Below the pieces are notes generated by a model that was given only the letters and a program-made list of their open reading frames with translations, had not been told where the DNA came from and did not search any database. Shown piece after piece: positions 38,501-46,850 of a stretch of DNA of 64,000 nucleotides (its first letter is position 1; each line of letters begins with the position of its first letter). This DNA comes from Rheinheimera oceanensis (GTDB lineage Bacteria; Pseudomonadota; Gammaproteobacteria; Enterobacterales; Alteromonadaceae), in assembly GCF_018831085.1 (NCBI RefSeq), contig NZ_JAGPNM010000002.1, positions 372,001 to 436,000 of the forward strand, given 5' to 3'. Made by a program: the position numbers and the translations under genes.

Positions 38501-38664
38501 TTAGTTTGCTGCCGGTAATGCTGGGCAGCGGGGCCGGTAATGAGGTTATGCAGCGCATTGCCGCACCTATGCTGGGCGGTATGCTGGCCGCACCGCTGGT
38601 GTCGATGTTGCTGATGCCGGTACTGTATTTTTTGCTGCTGCGCCGCGCATTACCGGAAAAATGA
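35551..38664 (+). CDS. cusA: Cu(I)/Ag(I) RND efflux pump CusA
   Basis: 1037-residue heavy-metal RND transporter with 12 expected transmembrane helices; SVQNPLLVLLSTFALALFGYQA is helix 1 and ALVDAAIVMVEHGHKKLE the signature helix. The three methionines that bind Cu(I)/Ag(I) in E. coli CusA (573, 623, 672) are all kept at 570, 620 and 669 (YMPTTLPG, PLTMLETS, RIDMLSTG), a constant offset of three. This favours monovalent Cu/Ag over Zn/Co/Cd. Proton-driven. No outer-membrane CusC gene is adjacent. Confidence 0.95.
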   Translation: MIKAIIRWSVQNPLLVLLSTFALALFGYQASQQLKLDALPDLSDVQVIIKTNYPGQTPQTIEQQISYPLSSALLAVPKAKAVRSFSMPDDSYLYVIFEDGTDPYWARTRVLEYLQTVTLPAGASATLGPDASGVGWIFQYALVDRTGQQSLEQLSSLQQFFLKPELQSVSGVAEVASIGGMAKTYQLQIEPRLMRAYNVTLTQVINAINSHNQQQGGGIIEVAETELLVQAGEYIQSLDNLAAVPLGVRNSADYPLTLADIGTVQLVPAARRGIAELNGEGEVIGGIIVMRQGENALSTIKAVKRKLAELKNGLPEGVELVTVYDRSELIENTVSNLSQKLLEEMAVVALVCLVFLLHARSALVAVISLPLALLASILLMQKLGINANVMSLGGIAIAIGALVDAAIVMVEHGHKKLEQARANGKELSAAEFRQTIIDACLDVGPALFFSLLVITVSFLPVFMLEAQEGRLFAPLAYTKTFAMASAALLAITLIPVLMLYFLRGKLPSEHSNPLSRLLIALYTPLLTLCLRFPKTLVLLCVLALGSSLLPWQRLSTEFMPAFAEGDLLYMPTTLPGISPATAAKLLQQTDRLIKTVPEVDTVLGKSGRADTATDPAPLTMLETSIKLKPQSQWRDGVTLNDIITELDATVQVPGLTNAWLPPIKTRIDMLSTGIRTALGVRVSGPDLATISQAAQQLESQIRQLPGSRSVFAERTEDGLYLNITPDLQQLGRYGLTLTELQQYVAFAIGGAPVAQSIQGRERYDISLRFPRDSRNHPDDIRRLPLQTADGAYLLLEQVAKVEVAKGPVMIRAENARLTNWVYIDLPADTRLGTYITRLQQLLAEQRFAPQVSVSIGGQYEYLERVTQRLQQLLPFTLLLIVLLLYLTFRRFSDVLLVLVTLPFALSGSLWLLYLLDYQLSVAVAVGLIALGGVAAEFAVVMLLYLKRAVEDVKPQNQQQLWQAIMQGAVQRVRPKAMTVLTIIVSLLPVMLGSGAGNEVMQRIAAPMLGGMLAAPLVSMLLMPVLYFLLLRRALPEK

Positions 38665-39027
38665 TACGAAGCGGATAGTGAAATAAGGTAGAGATAGTTG
38701 CTGATAGCACAGCCACAGACCTTTTCGCGTTAGCGAAGGCGGATAACAAATTCGTCCGGAACGAATTTGGTCAGCGCAGCTGGTCCGCCTGGTGGAGGGC
38801 ATGATGCCCGCAACCCTGCTGTGGCGAGCAGAGCGGCAACTATCTCGTGCTACGAAGCTGGCACTTAGTAAGTCTGTGGGTAAAGTGATACTCAAGGGGC
38901 ATGACACCCGCTGTCCTCGCCACAGCAACTCGCTCTGGCTGCGCCGCCGCTCAGACACTCTGTGGCTGCGCGATCGGGGTCATGCCCCTTAGTATGTCAT
39001 ATTCGGGCGAAGGTGTTGCACACTAAG
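38665..39027. repeat. Hairpin-rich non-coding segment after cusA
   Basis: About 360 bases without a credible gene but full of inverted repeats: GAGATAGTTGC 38691-38701 with its complement 38836-38846; TTCGC/GCGAA near 38724-38737; AAATTCGT/ACGAATTT 38749-38769; the palindrome GGGCATGATGCCC 38797-38809; TGCTGTGGCGAG 38817-38828 with its complement 38916-38927; AAGGGGCATGAC 38894-38905 with its complement 38979-38990. GGCGGA...TCCGCC encloses two hairpins like a three-way junction. It could be a dispersed repeat, a decayed mobile element, or a structured RNA; a minus-strand reading frame across it looks spurious. Confidence 0.6.
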
Positions 39028-39046
39028 ACTGCGCTATCGGCGCAGT
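39028..39046 (+). terminator. Hairpin with short T run, possible terminator
   Basis: ACTGCGC-TATCG-GCGCAGT is a 7-bp stem followed after some bases by TTTTTA. The T run is offset by 9 bases, so termination is only possible. Confidence 0.35.
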
Positions 39047-39062
39047 GCTCCCTGTTTTTAAT

Positions 39063-39494
39063 TTAAGGACGTAGCGTTACCTTTTGCCCAACCGCTACGC
39101 CATGCTTGGCAAACCAGCCGCGCGGCATCTCCAGCGCGGCGATTACCGGCTGCTTTGATGGCACTGCTGTTTCATCATAGGGTTCAAGCGTAATCAGCTC
39201 TGCTATCGTCCAGTTGGCATCGATATAAGCAACATCCAGTGGCATAGAAGTATTTAGCATCCACAGTGCAATCTCTGTTGGCTCGCGGTACAGCAATAAC
39301 ATGCCGGGGTCAGCACTTTGCTGAAACATCAGCCCCTGCGCACGTTTTTGCGGAGTATCGGCCAGTTGCACCTGAATTAATTGCCCGCCCAGCTGCAACG
39401 GCACCAAACTAAATACTTCCCGCTCATCTGCCGGCACGGCACAGGCTAATAATGGCATTGCCAGAGCCAGCATAACTAAAAATCGTTTGATCAT
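39063..39494 (-). CDS. DUF192 family lipoprotein
   Basis: 143 residues. Lipobox MPLLAC (Cys 18). DUF192 pattern: IQVQLADTPQKRAQGLMFQQ, GMLLLYREPTEIALWMLNTSMPLDVAYID, VIAALEMPRGWFAKHGVAVGQKVTL. A small beta-barrel family of unknown function, often near cold-shock or maturation genes. 4 bases after ubiA, so probably in the ubiC-ubiA transcript. Confidence 0.88.
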   Translation of the reverse strand: MIKRFLVMLALAMPLLACAVPADEREVFSLVPLQLGGQLIQVQLADTPQKRAQGLMFQQSADPGMLLLYREPTEIALWMLNTSMPLDVAYIDANWTIAELITLEPYDETAVPSKQPVIAALEMPRGWFAKHGVAVGQKVTLRP

Positions 39495-39498
39495 CGGT

Positions 39499-40371
39499 TT
39501 ATCCTTGTAACTGGTAACTTAAAGCAATACCGGCGAACACCAGTATGCCTACATAGTGATTGTGCAAAAACGCACTAAAACAGCCCTGACGACTGCGTCT
39601 GGCAATAATATACTGATAAATAAAACAGCCAGCAGCGGCAATAAGACTGAGGTAATACACCAGATGTAAGTGTGCCAGGCAGCCCACCGCCAGCAACAGC
39701 AGTAAAGTGCACAACTGCAACAGCGCAATCATGGGTAAGGCATATTTGCCAAATAAAATAGCGGTAGATTTAATGCCTACTTTCAGATCATCCGGCCGGT
39801 CTACCAGCGCATAGTAAGTGTCATAAGCTACTGTCCATAGCAGATTCGCCAGGTAAAGCAGCCACAGTAAAGGCGGTAACTGTAACTGAATAGCCATAAA
39901 CGCCATTGGCATGCCCCAACTAAACGCCGCGCCAAGCACCACCTGCGGTAAATGGGTGTAACGTTTCATAAACGGATACACCGCCGCCAGCAGTAAAGCC
40001 ACTACCGATAACAATACTGTTTGCCAGTTTAAAAACAGCAATAAACCGGCTGACAGCAACACCAGCAACGCGAATAGCTGCAGCGCTTCGTTACTGCTTA
40101 TCGCACCGCTGGCCAGCGGCCGCTGTTTAGTACGCTCTACCGCACCGTCCCATTTGCGATCAGCATAATCGTTAATTACGCAACCGGCTGCACGCATTAG
40201 CACCACACCGGCGCTAAACACCAGCAGCAAATATAGCGGCGGCGGGCCTTCGGCTGCCAGCCATAGTGCCCACCAGGTGGGCCATAGCAGTAAATATGTG
40301 CCTATCGGCTTATTTACCCGCATCAATTGCAGGTAATAATTTCGGTGAGCCCAATTCAGCGCCAGTTTCAT
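39499..40371 (-). CDS. ubiA: 4-hydroxybenzoate octaprenyltransferase
   Basis: 290-residue inner-membrane prenyltransferase of ubiquinone synthesis. First Asp-rich motif [23 protein letters not shown], second motif [16 protein letters not shown], seven to nine hydrophobic helices. Attaches the polyprenyl chain to 4-hydroxybenzoate made by UbiC. Starts at ATG 40371, overlapping the ubiC stop by 4 bases. Confidence 0.97.
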   Translation of the reverse strand: MKLALNWAHRNYYLQLMRVNKPIGTYLLLWPTWWALWLAAEGPPPLYLLLVFSAGVVLMRAAGCVINDYADRKWDGAVERTKQRPLASGAISSNEALQLFALLVLLSAGLLLFLNWQTVLLSVVALLLAAVYPFMKRYTHLPQVVLGAAFSWGMPMAFMAIQLQLPPLLWLLYLANLLWTVAYDTYYALVDRPDDLKVGIKSTAILFGKYALPMIALLQLCTLLLLLAVGCLAHLHLVYYLSLIAAAGCFIYQYIIARRSRQGCFSAFLHNHYVGILVFAGIALSYQLQG

Positions 40372-40898
40372 TGCCAGGTCGCTTCCAGTTTACTGATATC
40401 AGGTAAAAAAGCTTCAGCCACCAACAGTGGCAGGCCTTCCAGCTGAAATACAGAACGACGTACATAACAGTGGGCAGCAATATTCAGCTGCGGCAGCATC
40501 ACGTCAAGTTGTGCAACCTCAATAGCGCCGCGTTGCAGGCTCTGATGCTGAAAAATATAGTCGCCTAACGGCCGCTCGCCTAAATCGGCCAGCGGGCGCA
40601 GCGTGGTGATAGTTTGCCCCGGTAGCCAGCTTTGCGCATACACACAGGGCATATCGTCGCACCATAAAATCACTTCACGCACCTGTGCTGCGGTAGTGTC
40701 AGGTAGCAAAGGTTGCAAAAATTCGGGTAATACAGCGCTGTATTCCTGTAACACCTGCAGACGAAAATGCCGGCAATGCCGCTTTAAACGTGCAGTCAAC
40801 GATGCGGGTTCTAAAATCCACGGCGCTAACGCAGCCGGTAACGCCAGAGTATTAGCGCCCTGCCAGCGCCGGGCAAGAGAAATCAGGGGAGTGCTCAC
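40368..40898 (-). CDS. ubiC: Chorismate lyase
   Basis: 176 residues. Converts chorismate to 4-hydroxybenzoate and pyruvate, the first committed step to ubiquinone. Family segments: [22 protein letters not shown], the active-site Arg region [34 protein letters not shown] and [23 protein letters not shown]. Forms an operon with ubiA by ATGA overlap. Confidence 0.94.
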   Translation of the reverse strand: MSTPLISLARRWQGANTLALPAALAPWILEPASLTARLKRHCRHFRLQVLQEYSAVLPEFLQPLLPDTTAAQVREVILWCDDMPCVYAQSWLPGQTITTLRPLADLGERPLGDYIFQHQSLQRGAIEVAQLDVMLPQLNIAAHCYVRRSVFQLEGLPLLVAEAFLPDISKLEATWQ

Positions 40899-41077
40899 AA
40901 ATATCTATTCTGCAACCAAAAGTCTGGCGGCATCATAGCAACTTCGGCCTGACTTTTCAGCCGTAATCAACACAGAAAAACGGCTTACTGTAAACTAAGT
41001 TAGCTGGTAAAATGCCATGCTTAACGCTACTGTTAGTGTCGTTGCCGCCATTTATTCTTCAACCAAAAGTGATACTT

Positions 41078-41485
41078 ATGATCAAAAGCCTGCTACTTTC
41101 TCTGGTACTGTCAGTGCCGCTGCTATTTGCAACACTCCCGGCTGTTGCACAGCAACCGAAAGAAATTGTCTATTACGGTTTTGACCCTGATATTGTTACT
41201 AACTACATATCCGGCAACCGCCGCAGCCTGGGTTATATCCGTGTTACTGTAGAGCTGATGATTGAAGATAAATCTTATCTGGGCGCCATAGAGCATCACG
41301 AGCCACTGATACTGGATCTTATTATCGGCACCTTCACCAAACAGCCGGAAGACAAGATAAAGTCACTGACCGGCCGTGAAGAAATTCGCCTGGCAATTTT
41401 AGATAAACTGCAGCAGGCGATGAAAAAAGAAACCGGCAACGCCATGATCAGAGATATTTTATTTACCAAGTATCTATATCAGTAG
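41078..41485 (+). CDS. FliL-like protein with signal peptide, not in a flagellar locus
   Basis: 135 residues from ATG 41078 (MIKSLLLSLV). Hydrophobic signal or anchor 1-24 (LPAVAQQ), then a FliL-type domain: LGYIRVTVELMIEDKSYLGAIEHHEPLILDLIIGTFTKQ and the ending MIRDILFTKYLYQ. FliL is a stator-associated flagellar protein, but no flagellar gene is nearby; FliL-like paralogues beside ubiC occur in related marine bacteria. The ribosome-binding site is weak. Role unknown. Confidence 0.78.
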   Translation: MIKSLLLSLVLSVPLLFATLPAVAQQPKEIVYYGFDPDIVTNYISGNRRSLGYIRVTVELMIEDKSYLGAIEHHEPLILDLIIGTFTKQPEDKIKSLTGREEIRLAILDKLQQAMKKETGNAMIRDILFTKYLYQ

Positions 41486-41505
41486 CACCTGTATCAGTAA
41501 GCACT

Positions 41506-42345
41506 TTATTGCACATGCGCACGGCCTTTGTGTTTACGCAGCACCCAGGCCCAGCCCATACCGGCAAGCAAGCCGCCCAAATGCGCCCAGTTTGCCATGC
41601 TTACCCAAAGCACATCGAAAAACCCCAGTAATAACCACAACAGCATAAAGCCTGCCAGCCCCGGGCTGATATACAAACCCTGCGCCGGATTTAGCCGGCC
41701 GGCTATCCAGAAATAGCCAAACAAACCGTACACTACACCAGATAAGCCGCCAAAATTAGGGTTAACCATAAAGTACTGCGCGGCATTTGAAACAAGTGCC
41801 ACCGACAAAGTGACATTTAGTAACATCACCAGCCCCAGCCGTTGTTCAAACTGGCGGCCCAGATATAACCACCAGGCCAGATTAAACACCAGATGGGTTA
41901 ACGAAAAATGCAGTAACATCGGCGTAAACCAGCGCCACAGCTGTGTGGGTTCAGTAAGCTGCAAAGCACCGCTGCTGGCGCGCCAGTCCAGCTGTTGCCA
42001 CGCATATACCAGCAGACATAACAGCAACAGTGCGGATGTTAAAGGTGCCTGACGCCACAACTCACGCCAGTTAAACACCGGCAAGCCATCATGCTGCAAC
42101 TTTTGTATGTCTGGCTGGCTTAGTTGCCAGGCTGCAGCCTGATACCGCGGATGCGCAGGCTGCTGCAGAAAACGGGCAAACTCCTGCTCTATCCGGGCCA
42201 ATTGCTCTGTTGCACCATACAGTTCTGCCAGCGTTGGCTGCTGCACCACCGCATTGACTTCAAGCCCCTGTGCTACACAATAAGCAGCAAACAGTTGCGC
42301 CGCCTGGGCAGAATTTAACTCGGCAAATTTATGCACTGTCGCCAC
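41506..42345 (-). CDS. glpG: Rhomboid intramembrane serine protease GlpG
   Basis: 279 residues. N-terminal cytoplasmic domain (about 1-90), then six transmembrane segments. Catalytic Ser 202 in [11 protein letters not shown] and His 255 in [11 protein letters not shown], only one residue off the E. coli dyad (201/254); [11 protein letters not shown] supplies the oxyanion side. Start GTG 42345, overlapping the 3' end of glpE by 17 bases, so coupled. Confidence 0.93.
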   Translation of the reverse strand: MATVHKFAELNSAQAAQLFAAYCVAQGLEVNAVVQQPTLAELYGATEQLARIEQEFARFLQQPAHPRYQAAAWQLSQPDIQKLQHDGLPVFNWRELWRQAPLTSALLLLCLLVYAWQQLDWRASSGALQLTEPTQLWRWFTPMLLHFSLTHLVFNLAWWLYLGRQFEQRLGLVMLLNVTLSVALVSNAAQYFMVNPNFGGLSGVVYGLFGYFWIAGRLNPAQGLYISPGLAGFMLLWLLLGFFDVLWVSMANWAHLGGLLAGMGWAWVLRKHKGRAHVQ

Positions 42346-42655
42346 TCACAAAAGGTAACTGCTGGCGCCAGCTTTCAAAGCCGCCATCCATACTGTATAC
42401 CTGTTCAAAACCCTGCTGGGCTAAATATTGTGCCGCCCCCTGGCTGGAGTTACCGTGGTAACATACCACCACCACCGGTTGCTCAAAATCATACTGCTGC
42501 ATAAAGCCAGTTAAGCTGCCATTGGTCAGATGAAAAGCTCCATCAATATGGCCACCTGCAAAGCTTTGCTCATCGCGGATGTCAGCAATAACTACCTTAC
42601 CTGCAGCCATTAACTCAGCCGTTTTTGCTACAGAAATATGTTGAAAATCGCTCAT
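42329..42655 (-). CDS. glpE: Thiosulfate sulfurtransferase GlpE
   Basis: 108 residues, a single rhodanese domain with active-site Cys 65 in [15 protein letters not shown], the same position as in E. coli. Family start [29 protein letters not shown]. Transfers sulfane sulfur from thiosulfate to thiol acceptors. In an operon with glpG, as in many gammaproteobacteria. Confidence 0.94.
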   Translation of the reverse strand: MSDFQHISVAKTAELMAAGKVVIADIRDEQSFAGGHIDGAFHLTNGSLTGFMQQYDFEQPVVVVCYHGNSSQGAAQYLAQQGFEQVYSMDGGFESWRQQLPFVSGDSA

Positions 42656-42829
42656 GTTTACCCCTTAAAGTCTGGTCGGCTATGATACCGCAGCCATCAG
42701 GAATTACCAGCCAGACCCAAAGCCTGGCACGTCATCGCAGTTTAATGCTACTTGAACAAGAAGTGCTGGACACTGATTAAATTATTGTTAACAATAGCCA
42801 CCTACATTACCCATAACCTCGGAGATATC

Positions 42830-43420
42830 ATGACCAGCCTGATTATTCTGGCTATTTTAGTTGCCATAGTATTCTGGGTTATCAGCATTTTTAATCAGCT
42901 GGTAAAACTGAAAAACCGCTTTCAGAACGCCTTTGCCCAAATTGAAGTACAGCTAAAACGCCGCTACGACCTGATCCCCAATCTGGTTGAAACTGCCAAA
43001 GCCTATATGGCACATGAGCGTGATACGCTTGAGGCCGTTATTAACGCCCGTAATGCTGCATTGGCCGGGTTAAAAGTTGCTGCAAACAATCCCGGCGATG
43101 CCGGGGCTATTAGTGCATTAGCCGGAGCTGAAGGCGCATTACAAAGTGCTATGAGCCGCTTAAATGTGGTAATGGAAGCCTACCCGGATTTAAAAGCGAA
43201 CCAGAATATGATGCAATTATCTGAAGAGCTTACCAGCACCGAAAACCGCGTAGCTTTCGCCCGCCAGGCTTTTAACGATGCCGTTACCGATTACAACAGC
43301 TACAAACAAAGCTTTCCTCCGGTGCTACTTGCTTCTGCCTTTGGCCATGCGGCTGATGCCAAGTTGTTGGAGTTTGCTGACAGTGCCGCCATTCAGGCCG
43401 CGCCTAAAGTTAGCTTTTAA
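42830..43420 (+). CDS. lemA: LemA family protein
   Basis: 196 residues from ATG 42830, directly behind GGAGATATC; a longer reading of 26 residues lacks support. One N-terminal transmembrane helix (LIILAILVAIVFWVISIF) followed by the LemA helical bundle (NRFQNAFAQIEVQLKRRYDLIPNLVETAKAYMAHERDTLEAVINARN; LSEELTSTENRVAFARQAFNDAVTDYN). Function poorly defined; commonly paired with an M48 protease, as here. Confidence 0.94.
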   Translation: MTSLIILAILVAIVFWVISIFNQLVKLKNRFQNAFAQIEVQLKRRYDLIPNLVETAKAYMAHERDTLEAVINARNAALAGLKVAANNPGDAGAISALAGAEGALQSAMSRLNVVMEAYPDLKANQNMMQLSEELTSTENRVAFARQAFNDAVTDYNSYKQSFPPVLLASAFGHAADAKLLEFADSAAIQAAPKVSF

Positions 43421-43435
43421 GCAACACAGCAAAAC

Positions 43436-45277
43436 ATGAGCAGTAACTTTTTTACCCAGCAGGATTTAGCCCGGCGTAATACCCGTATTTTAGTGGTGCT
43501 GTTTACGCTGGCAGTACTGCTATTGCTGATGCTAACCAATGTTATCGCCCTGATTAGTTTAGGCTTTGTTGACCCGGCTTTTTTATCATCGCCTCTGCAT
43601 TGGCGAACCCTGCCCTGGGATCTGGTCGGCTGGGTTAGTGTCACCGTACTGGCTGCCGTAACCATAGCTGTGTTGTTTAAATGGCAGCAACTAAAGGCTG
43701 GCGGTAAGGCAGTAGCCGAATCACTTGGTGGTATACGGTTATTACCCGACAGTCAGGATCCACTGCAACGGCGCTTACTTAACGTAGTTGAAGAAATGGC
43801 GCTGGCTGCCAATACACCGGTGCCACCGGTATATTTACTGCCCGAACAAGGCATTAATGCCTTTGCTGCTGGTTATAGCCCGGCAGATGCAGTGATTGGT
43901 GTTACCCAGGGGTGTCTGGAACAATTAAACCGCGACGAATTGCAGGGCGTTATAGCACATGAATTCAGTCATATTTTAAACGGCGATATGCGGATGAATA
44001 TCCGTCTTATTGCTATCTTAAACGGTATTCTGTTTCTCGGGCATATTGGTTACTACATGCTGCGCGGCAGCAGCAGAGCCGGAGCAATACGTGCCAGTAG
44101 CCGCTCATCCGGCAACAGTAAAAATAATGGTGGCGGTATAGTGCTGCTGGCACTGGGTTTAGTAGTAATAGGCTATGTAGGTTCGTTTTTTGGCAATCTG
44201 ATTAAAGCTGCAGTAAGCCGCCAGCGCGAATTTCTGGCAGATGCCTCTGCTGTACAGTTTACCCGTAACCCGCGCGGTATCGCCGGTGCGTTAAAAGCTA
44301 TTGGCAGCCATAGCAGCTCAAGTAAAATAAAAAACCAGAATGCCGACGAGAACAGTCATCTGTTTTTTGGTGAAGCAATAAGCCGCTGGGCCTCTATTTT
44401 TGCTACTCACCCACCACTGGCCACGCGGATAAAACGGCTGGAACCACACTGGAACGGCAAATACCCCACTGCACGCCCCGCACAAACTGCAGCGGATGCC
44501 AGTGCCAGCACCACTGAAGCCAGGCACACTAATGCTGAGCGCTTACAACAGGCTTTACCTTTACTATTGCTACACAGCAGCCGCCAGACAGAACCCGCCA
44601 CAGCGCTGGTATGCTGTTTGCTGTTGCAGCAGGATCACGATATCCGCCAAAAACAATTAAGGCTGATTAAAGAGCTGGGCTCTGCCAGTCTACTGCAACA
44701 AACCGATCAGTTGTGTGACAGCGTGGCAAGCCTTGATGCGCTGCAACAAGTACAGCTATTGCAGCGATTGATCCCGGCGCTGAAAACCTTATCCGAAAGC
44801 AAATTCCGCCAGTTTGAGCAATTATTACAGGCACTGATACAAGCTGCTGGCTCAGCGGACATCAATAGCTGGCTGGCCCGTGAATTTGTAGAGCACAGCG
44901 TGGCCGTGCAATTTGACCCGGATCAGATAAGCCGTAAATACTCAGGTAAAACCCTGGCCCAACTGGCACCTGCAGTAAGCTCGCTGCTCTCTTTGGTTAG
45001 CCAGGTTGCCGGTGACACTGCCAAGCAACAACAAGCCTGGCAGGCTGCTATTGCCGCACTGCCTTTTACCGCTGAACGCACTAGGCCTGATTTCAGCTTT
45101 ACCAGCCTCAGCGCACAGTTGCCGCAGTTGCTGGCACTGGCACCGCAGCAAAAACAACAGTTGTGGCTGGCCATTGAAGCCGGTGTGCGGGCTGACAAAC
45201 TGCTTTTAACAGAAGAGCAGGCTTTACTGCTGGCATTGGCGCTGTTACTGGAAATACCCTATCAGAGCGAAACGTAA
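43436..45277 (+). CDS. M48 family membrane metalloprotease with long C-terminal extension
   Basis: 613 residues. Two N-terminal transmembrane segments, then the zinc site H175-E-F-S-H179 in GVIAHEFSHILNGDMRMN, third ligand region RQREFLADASAVQFTRNP, and IFATHPPLATRIKRL. Two further hydrophobic segments lie between, as in HtpX. Residues about 355-613 form an additional helical, Gln/Leu-rich domain absent from HtpX (about 290 residues). Paired with lemA 15 bases upstream. Presumed membrane-protein quality control. Confidence 0.9.
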   Translation: MSSNFFTQQDLARRNTRILVVLFTLAVLLLLMLTNVIALISLGFVDPAFLSSPLHWRTLPWDLVGWVSVTVLAAVTIAVLFKWQQLKAGGKAVAESLGGIRLLPDSQDPLQRRLLNVVEEMALAANTPVPPVYLLPEQGINAFAAGYSPADAVIGVTQGCLEQLNRDELQGVIAHEFSHILNGDMRMNIRLIAILNGILFLGHIGYYMLRGSSRAGAIRASSRSSGNSKNNGGGIVLLALGLVVIGYVGSFFGNLIKAAVSRQREFLADASAVQFTRNPRGIAGALKAIGSHSSSSKIKNQNADENSHLFFGEAISRWASIFATHPPLATRIKRLEPHWNGKYPTARPAQTAADASASTTEARHTNAERLQQALPLLLLHSSRQTEPATALVCCLLLQQDHDIRQKQLRLIKELGSASLLQQTDQLCDSVASLDALQQVQLLQRLIPALKTLSESKFRQFEQLLQALIQAAGSADINSWLAREFVEHSVAVQFDPDQISRKYSGKTLAQLAPAVSSLLSLVSQVAGDTAKQQQAWQAAIAALPFTAERTRPDFSFTSLSAQLPQLLALAPQQKQQLWLAIEAGVRADKLLLTEEQALLLALALLLEIPYQSET

Positions 45278-45285
45278 TTTACCGC

Positions 45286-45321
45286 TGATAATGGCAATAT
45301 CAACCGGTATTGCCATTATCA
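45286..45321. terminator. Long hairpin after the lemA-M48 operon
   Basis: TGATAATGGCAATA and TATTGCCATTATCA are perfect 14-bp arms around an 8-base loop, starting 9 bases after the stop. No long T tract follows (TTACAGTT), so it may terminate weakly or protect the 3' end. Confidence 0.55.
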
Positions 45322-45393
45322 TTACAGTTCGCCCTTTAGCATCTGCTTAATTTCAGGTAAAATTAGCGGCCATTTTTTCAGCAGGAAAACGTC

Positions 45394-45858
45394 ATGACCG
45401 ATAATCGATTATTTCTGATGTACGATACGTCATTTGACGAGATGGATGCTGAGGGCAGCCCAAGTTTTGGCTACGTGCTGCTGTTTAACAGCGAAGACGC
45501 CGAACAATATCAGGTAGGTGAGAACCCGTCTTGCCCGGCCGTATCTATGATGTTTACCGATCATGCCGATGGCGCTATCAGCGGCGATCTACTCGGCTGG
45601 GCCCATCTGGATGCCGACATCTTCCAGCAATTCCCATTGGGCCATTTTTTATTATTAATGGAACAAGCTGCCCAGGTTGCCATTAATGCCTACCGGCAGG
45701 TTGGCCAGGTACCAGATCGCTTAATAGCCCAACACCTGGGTGATGAAGAGCTGATCCAGTTCGATGTGCAATTTAACGATCTGCAACTGAATGAACAACA
45801 AAACGAACAGCAACTGGCACAGCAGTTGATGTCCGGCCGCCCCTATCTCGACTCATAG
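45394..45858 (+). CDS. Acidic hypothetical protein
   Basis: 154 residues, not recognised. ATG 45394 follows AGGAAAACGTC. Very acidic (MYDTSFDEMDAEGSPSFG; QFDVQFNDLQLNEQQNEQQ), no signal peptide or transmembrane segment, so cytoplasmic. The middle (FPLGHFLLLMEQAAQVAINAYRQVGQVPDRLIAQHLGDEELI) looks helical. Monocistronic or with the HDOD gene 105 bases downstream. Confidence 0.7.
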   Translation: MTDNRLFLMYDTSFDEMDAEGSPSFGYVLLFNSEDAEQYQVGENPSCPAVSMMFTDHADGAISGDLLGWAHLDADIFQQFPLGHFLLLMEQAAQVAINAYRQVGQVPDRLIAQHLGDEELIQFDVQFNDLQLNEQQNEQQLAQQLMSGRPYLDS

Positions 45859-45963
45859 CAGACATAGTAGCGGCGATAAATACCCTAAAACTGTTTTGCA
45901 TTTCACCCTAACGGCTTTTACTATTAGCCGCTGAGTTGGCAGTTTGTTACCGGAGAAGGTGTT

Positions 45964-46836
45964 ATGGCGCATGCCATTGATATGTCAGCAATTGAACAAG
46001 CGTTAGATGGCTTTACCATACCACCGCAACCGGAGATCCTGCAGCATATTCAGCAACAGCTGGATCTGCCGGAGCCTAACATTAAACGTATCGCGGCGCT
46101 GATAAACCTGGATATTGGTATTGCCGGCTTTACGTTAAAAGTGGTGAACTCCGCTTTTTTTGGCCTGCGACATAAAATTACCTCTGTTGAACATGCCTGC
46201 AAATTTCTTGGTGTTAGCCGGGTGCTAAAGCTGGTGCGTAGCGTGCTGGTGCGCTTTACCCTGTCGGAAGGACGGGATGATAAATTCAGCTTAAAACTGT
46301 GGTCCAGCGCTTTGCAAACCGGCAATATCGCCATGACACTGGCCAAGCATTTTAACTTCAGCCAGGACATTCAGGACGACTGCTACAGCCTGGGTTTGTT
46401 TCATAACGCCGGTATTGCACTTATTCAGCAGCAGGTAAGTAATTACGAACAATTGATGCAGCAGGGCCTGCAACAGAGCCGGGGTTACAGTGAAATTGAA
46501 GAGCAGTATTTTCATACCTGTCACGAAGTATTGGGCTATCTGGTGGCGCAGTCATGGGGTTTAACGCCAGAGCTGTGTAATGTTATTGCCTATCATCACA
46601 GCCCGGCCCTGATGCTGGAAAGCGACAGTGAACTGGAAAAACAGCTGTTTGCATTGTTAAAACTGGCAGAGCACTTCAGTGGCGAAAGCCGCCAGTTGTT
46701 TAATATCACACTGGACCCGGAATGGGAGCTGCATAAAGGTGCCATTCTTGAAGTATTGGACATAGAGCCACTACAGTTGCCTGAACTGGCAGAATTGCTG
46801 CATCGCCAACAGATCAATACCGTTTACTCTGTCTGA
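45964..46836 (+). CDS. HDOD domain protein
   Basis: 290 residues; GGAGAAGG precedes ATG 45964. HDOD domain about 12-215 (TIPPQPEILQHIQQQLDLPEPNIKRIAALINLDIGIAGFTLKVVNSAFFGLRHKITSVEHACKFLGVSRVLKLV), a catalytically dead HD relative used in signalling. The later HHSPALMLESDSELE resembles the HD-like tail. No receiver or output domain. Role unknown. Confidence 0.88.
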   Translation: MAHAIDMSAIEQALDGFTIPPQPEILQHIQQQLDLPEPNIKRIAALINLDIGIAGFTLKVVNSAFFGLRHKITSVEHACKFLGVSRVLKLVRSVLVRFTLSEGRDDKFSLKLWSSALQTGNIAMTLAKHFNFSQDIQDDCYSLGLFHNAGIALIQQQVSNYEQLMQQGLQQSRGYSEIEEQYFHTCHEVLGYLVAQSWGLTPELCNVIAYHHSPALMLESDSELEKQLFALLKLAEHFSGESRQLFNITLDPEWELHKGAILEVLDIEPLQLPELAELLHRQQINTVYSV

Positions 46837-46850
46837 GCAGCGCAAAGCTG

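Noticed and set aside
38650-38958. Minus-strand frame of 102 codons in the hairpin-rich segment
   Set aside because: It covers the inverted repeats, is rich in Arg/Ser and has no ribosome-binding site; the repeats explain the region better.
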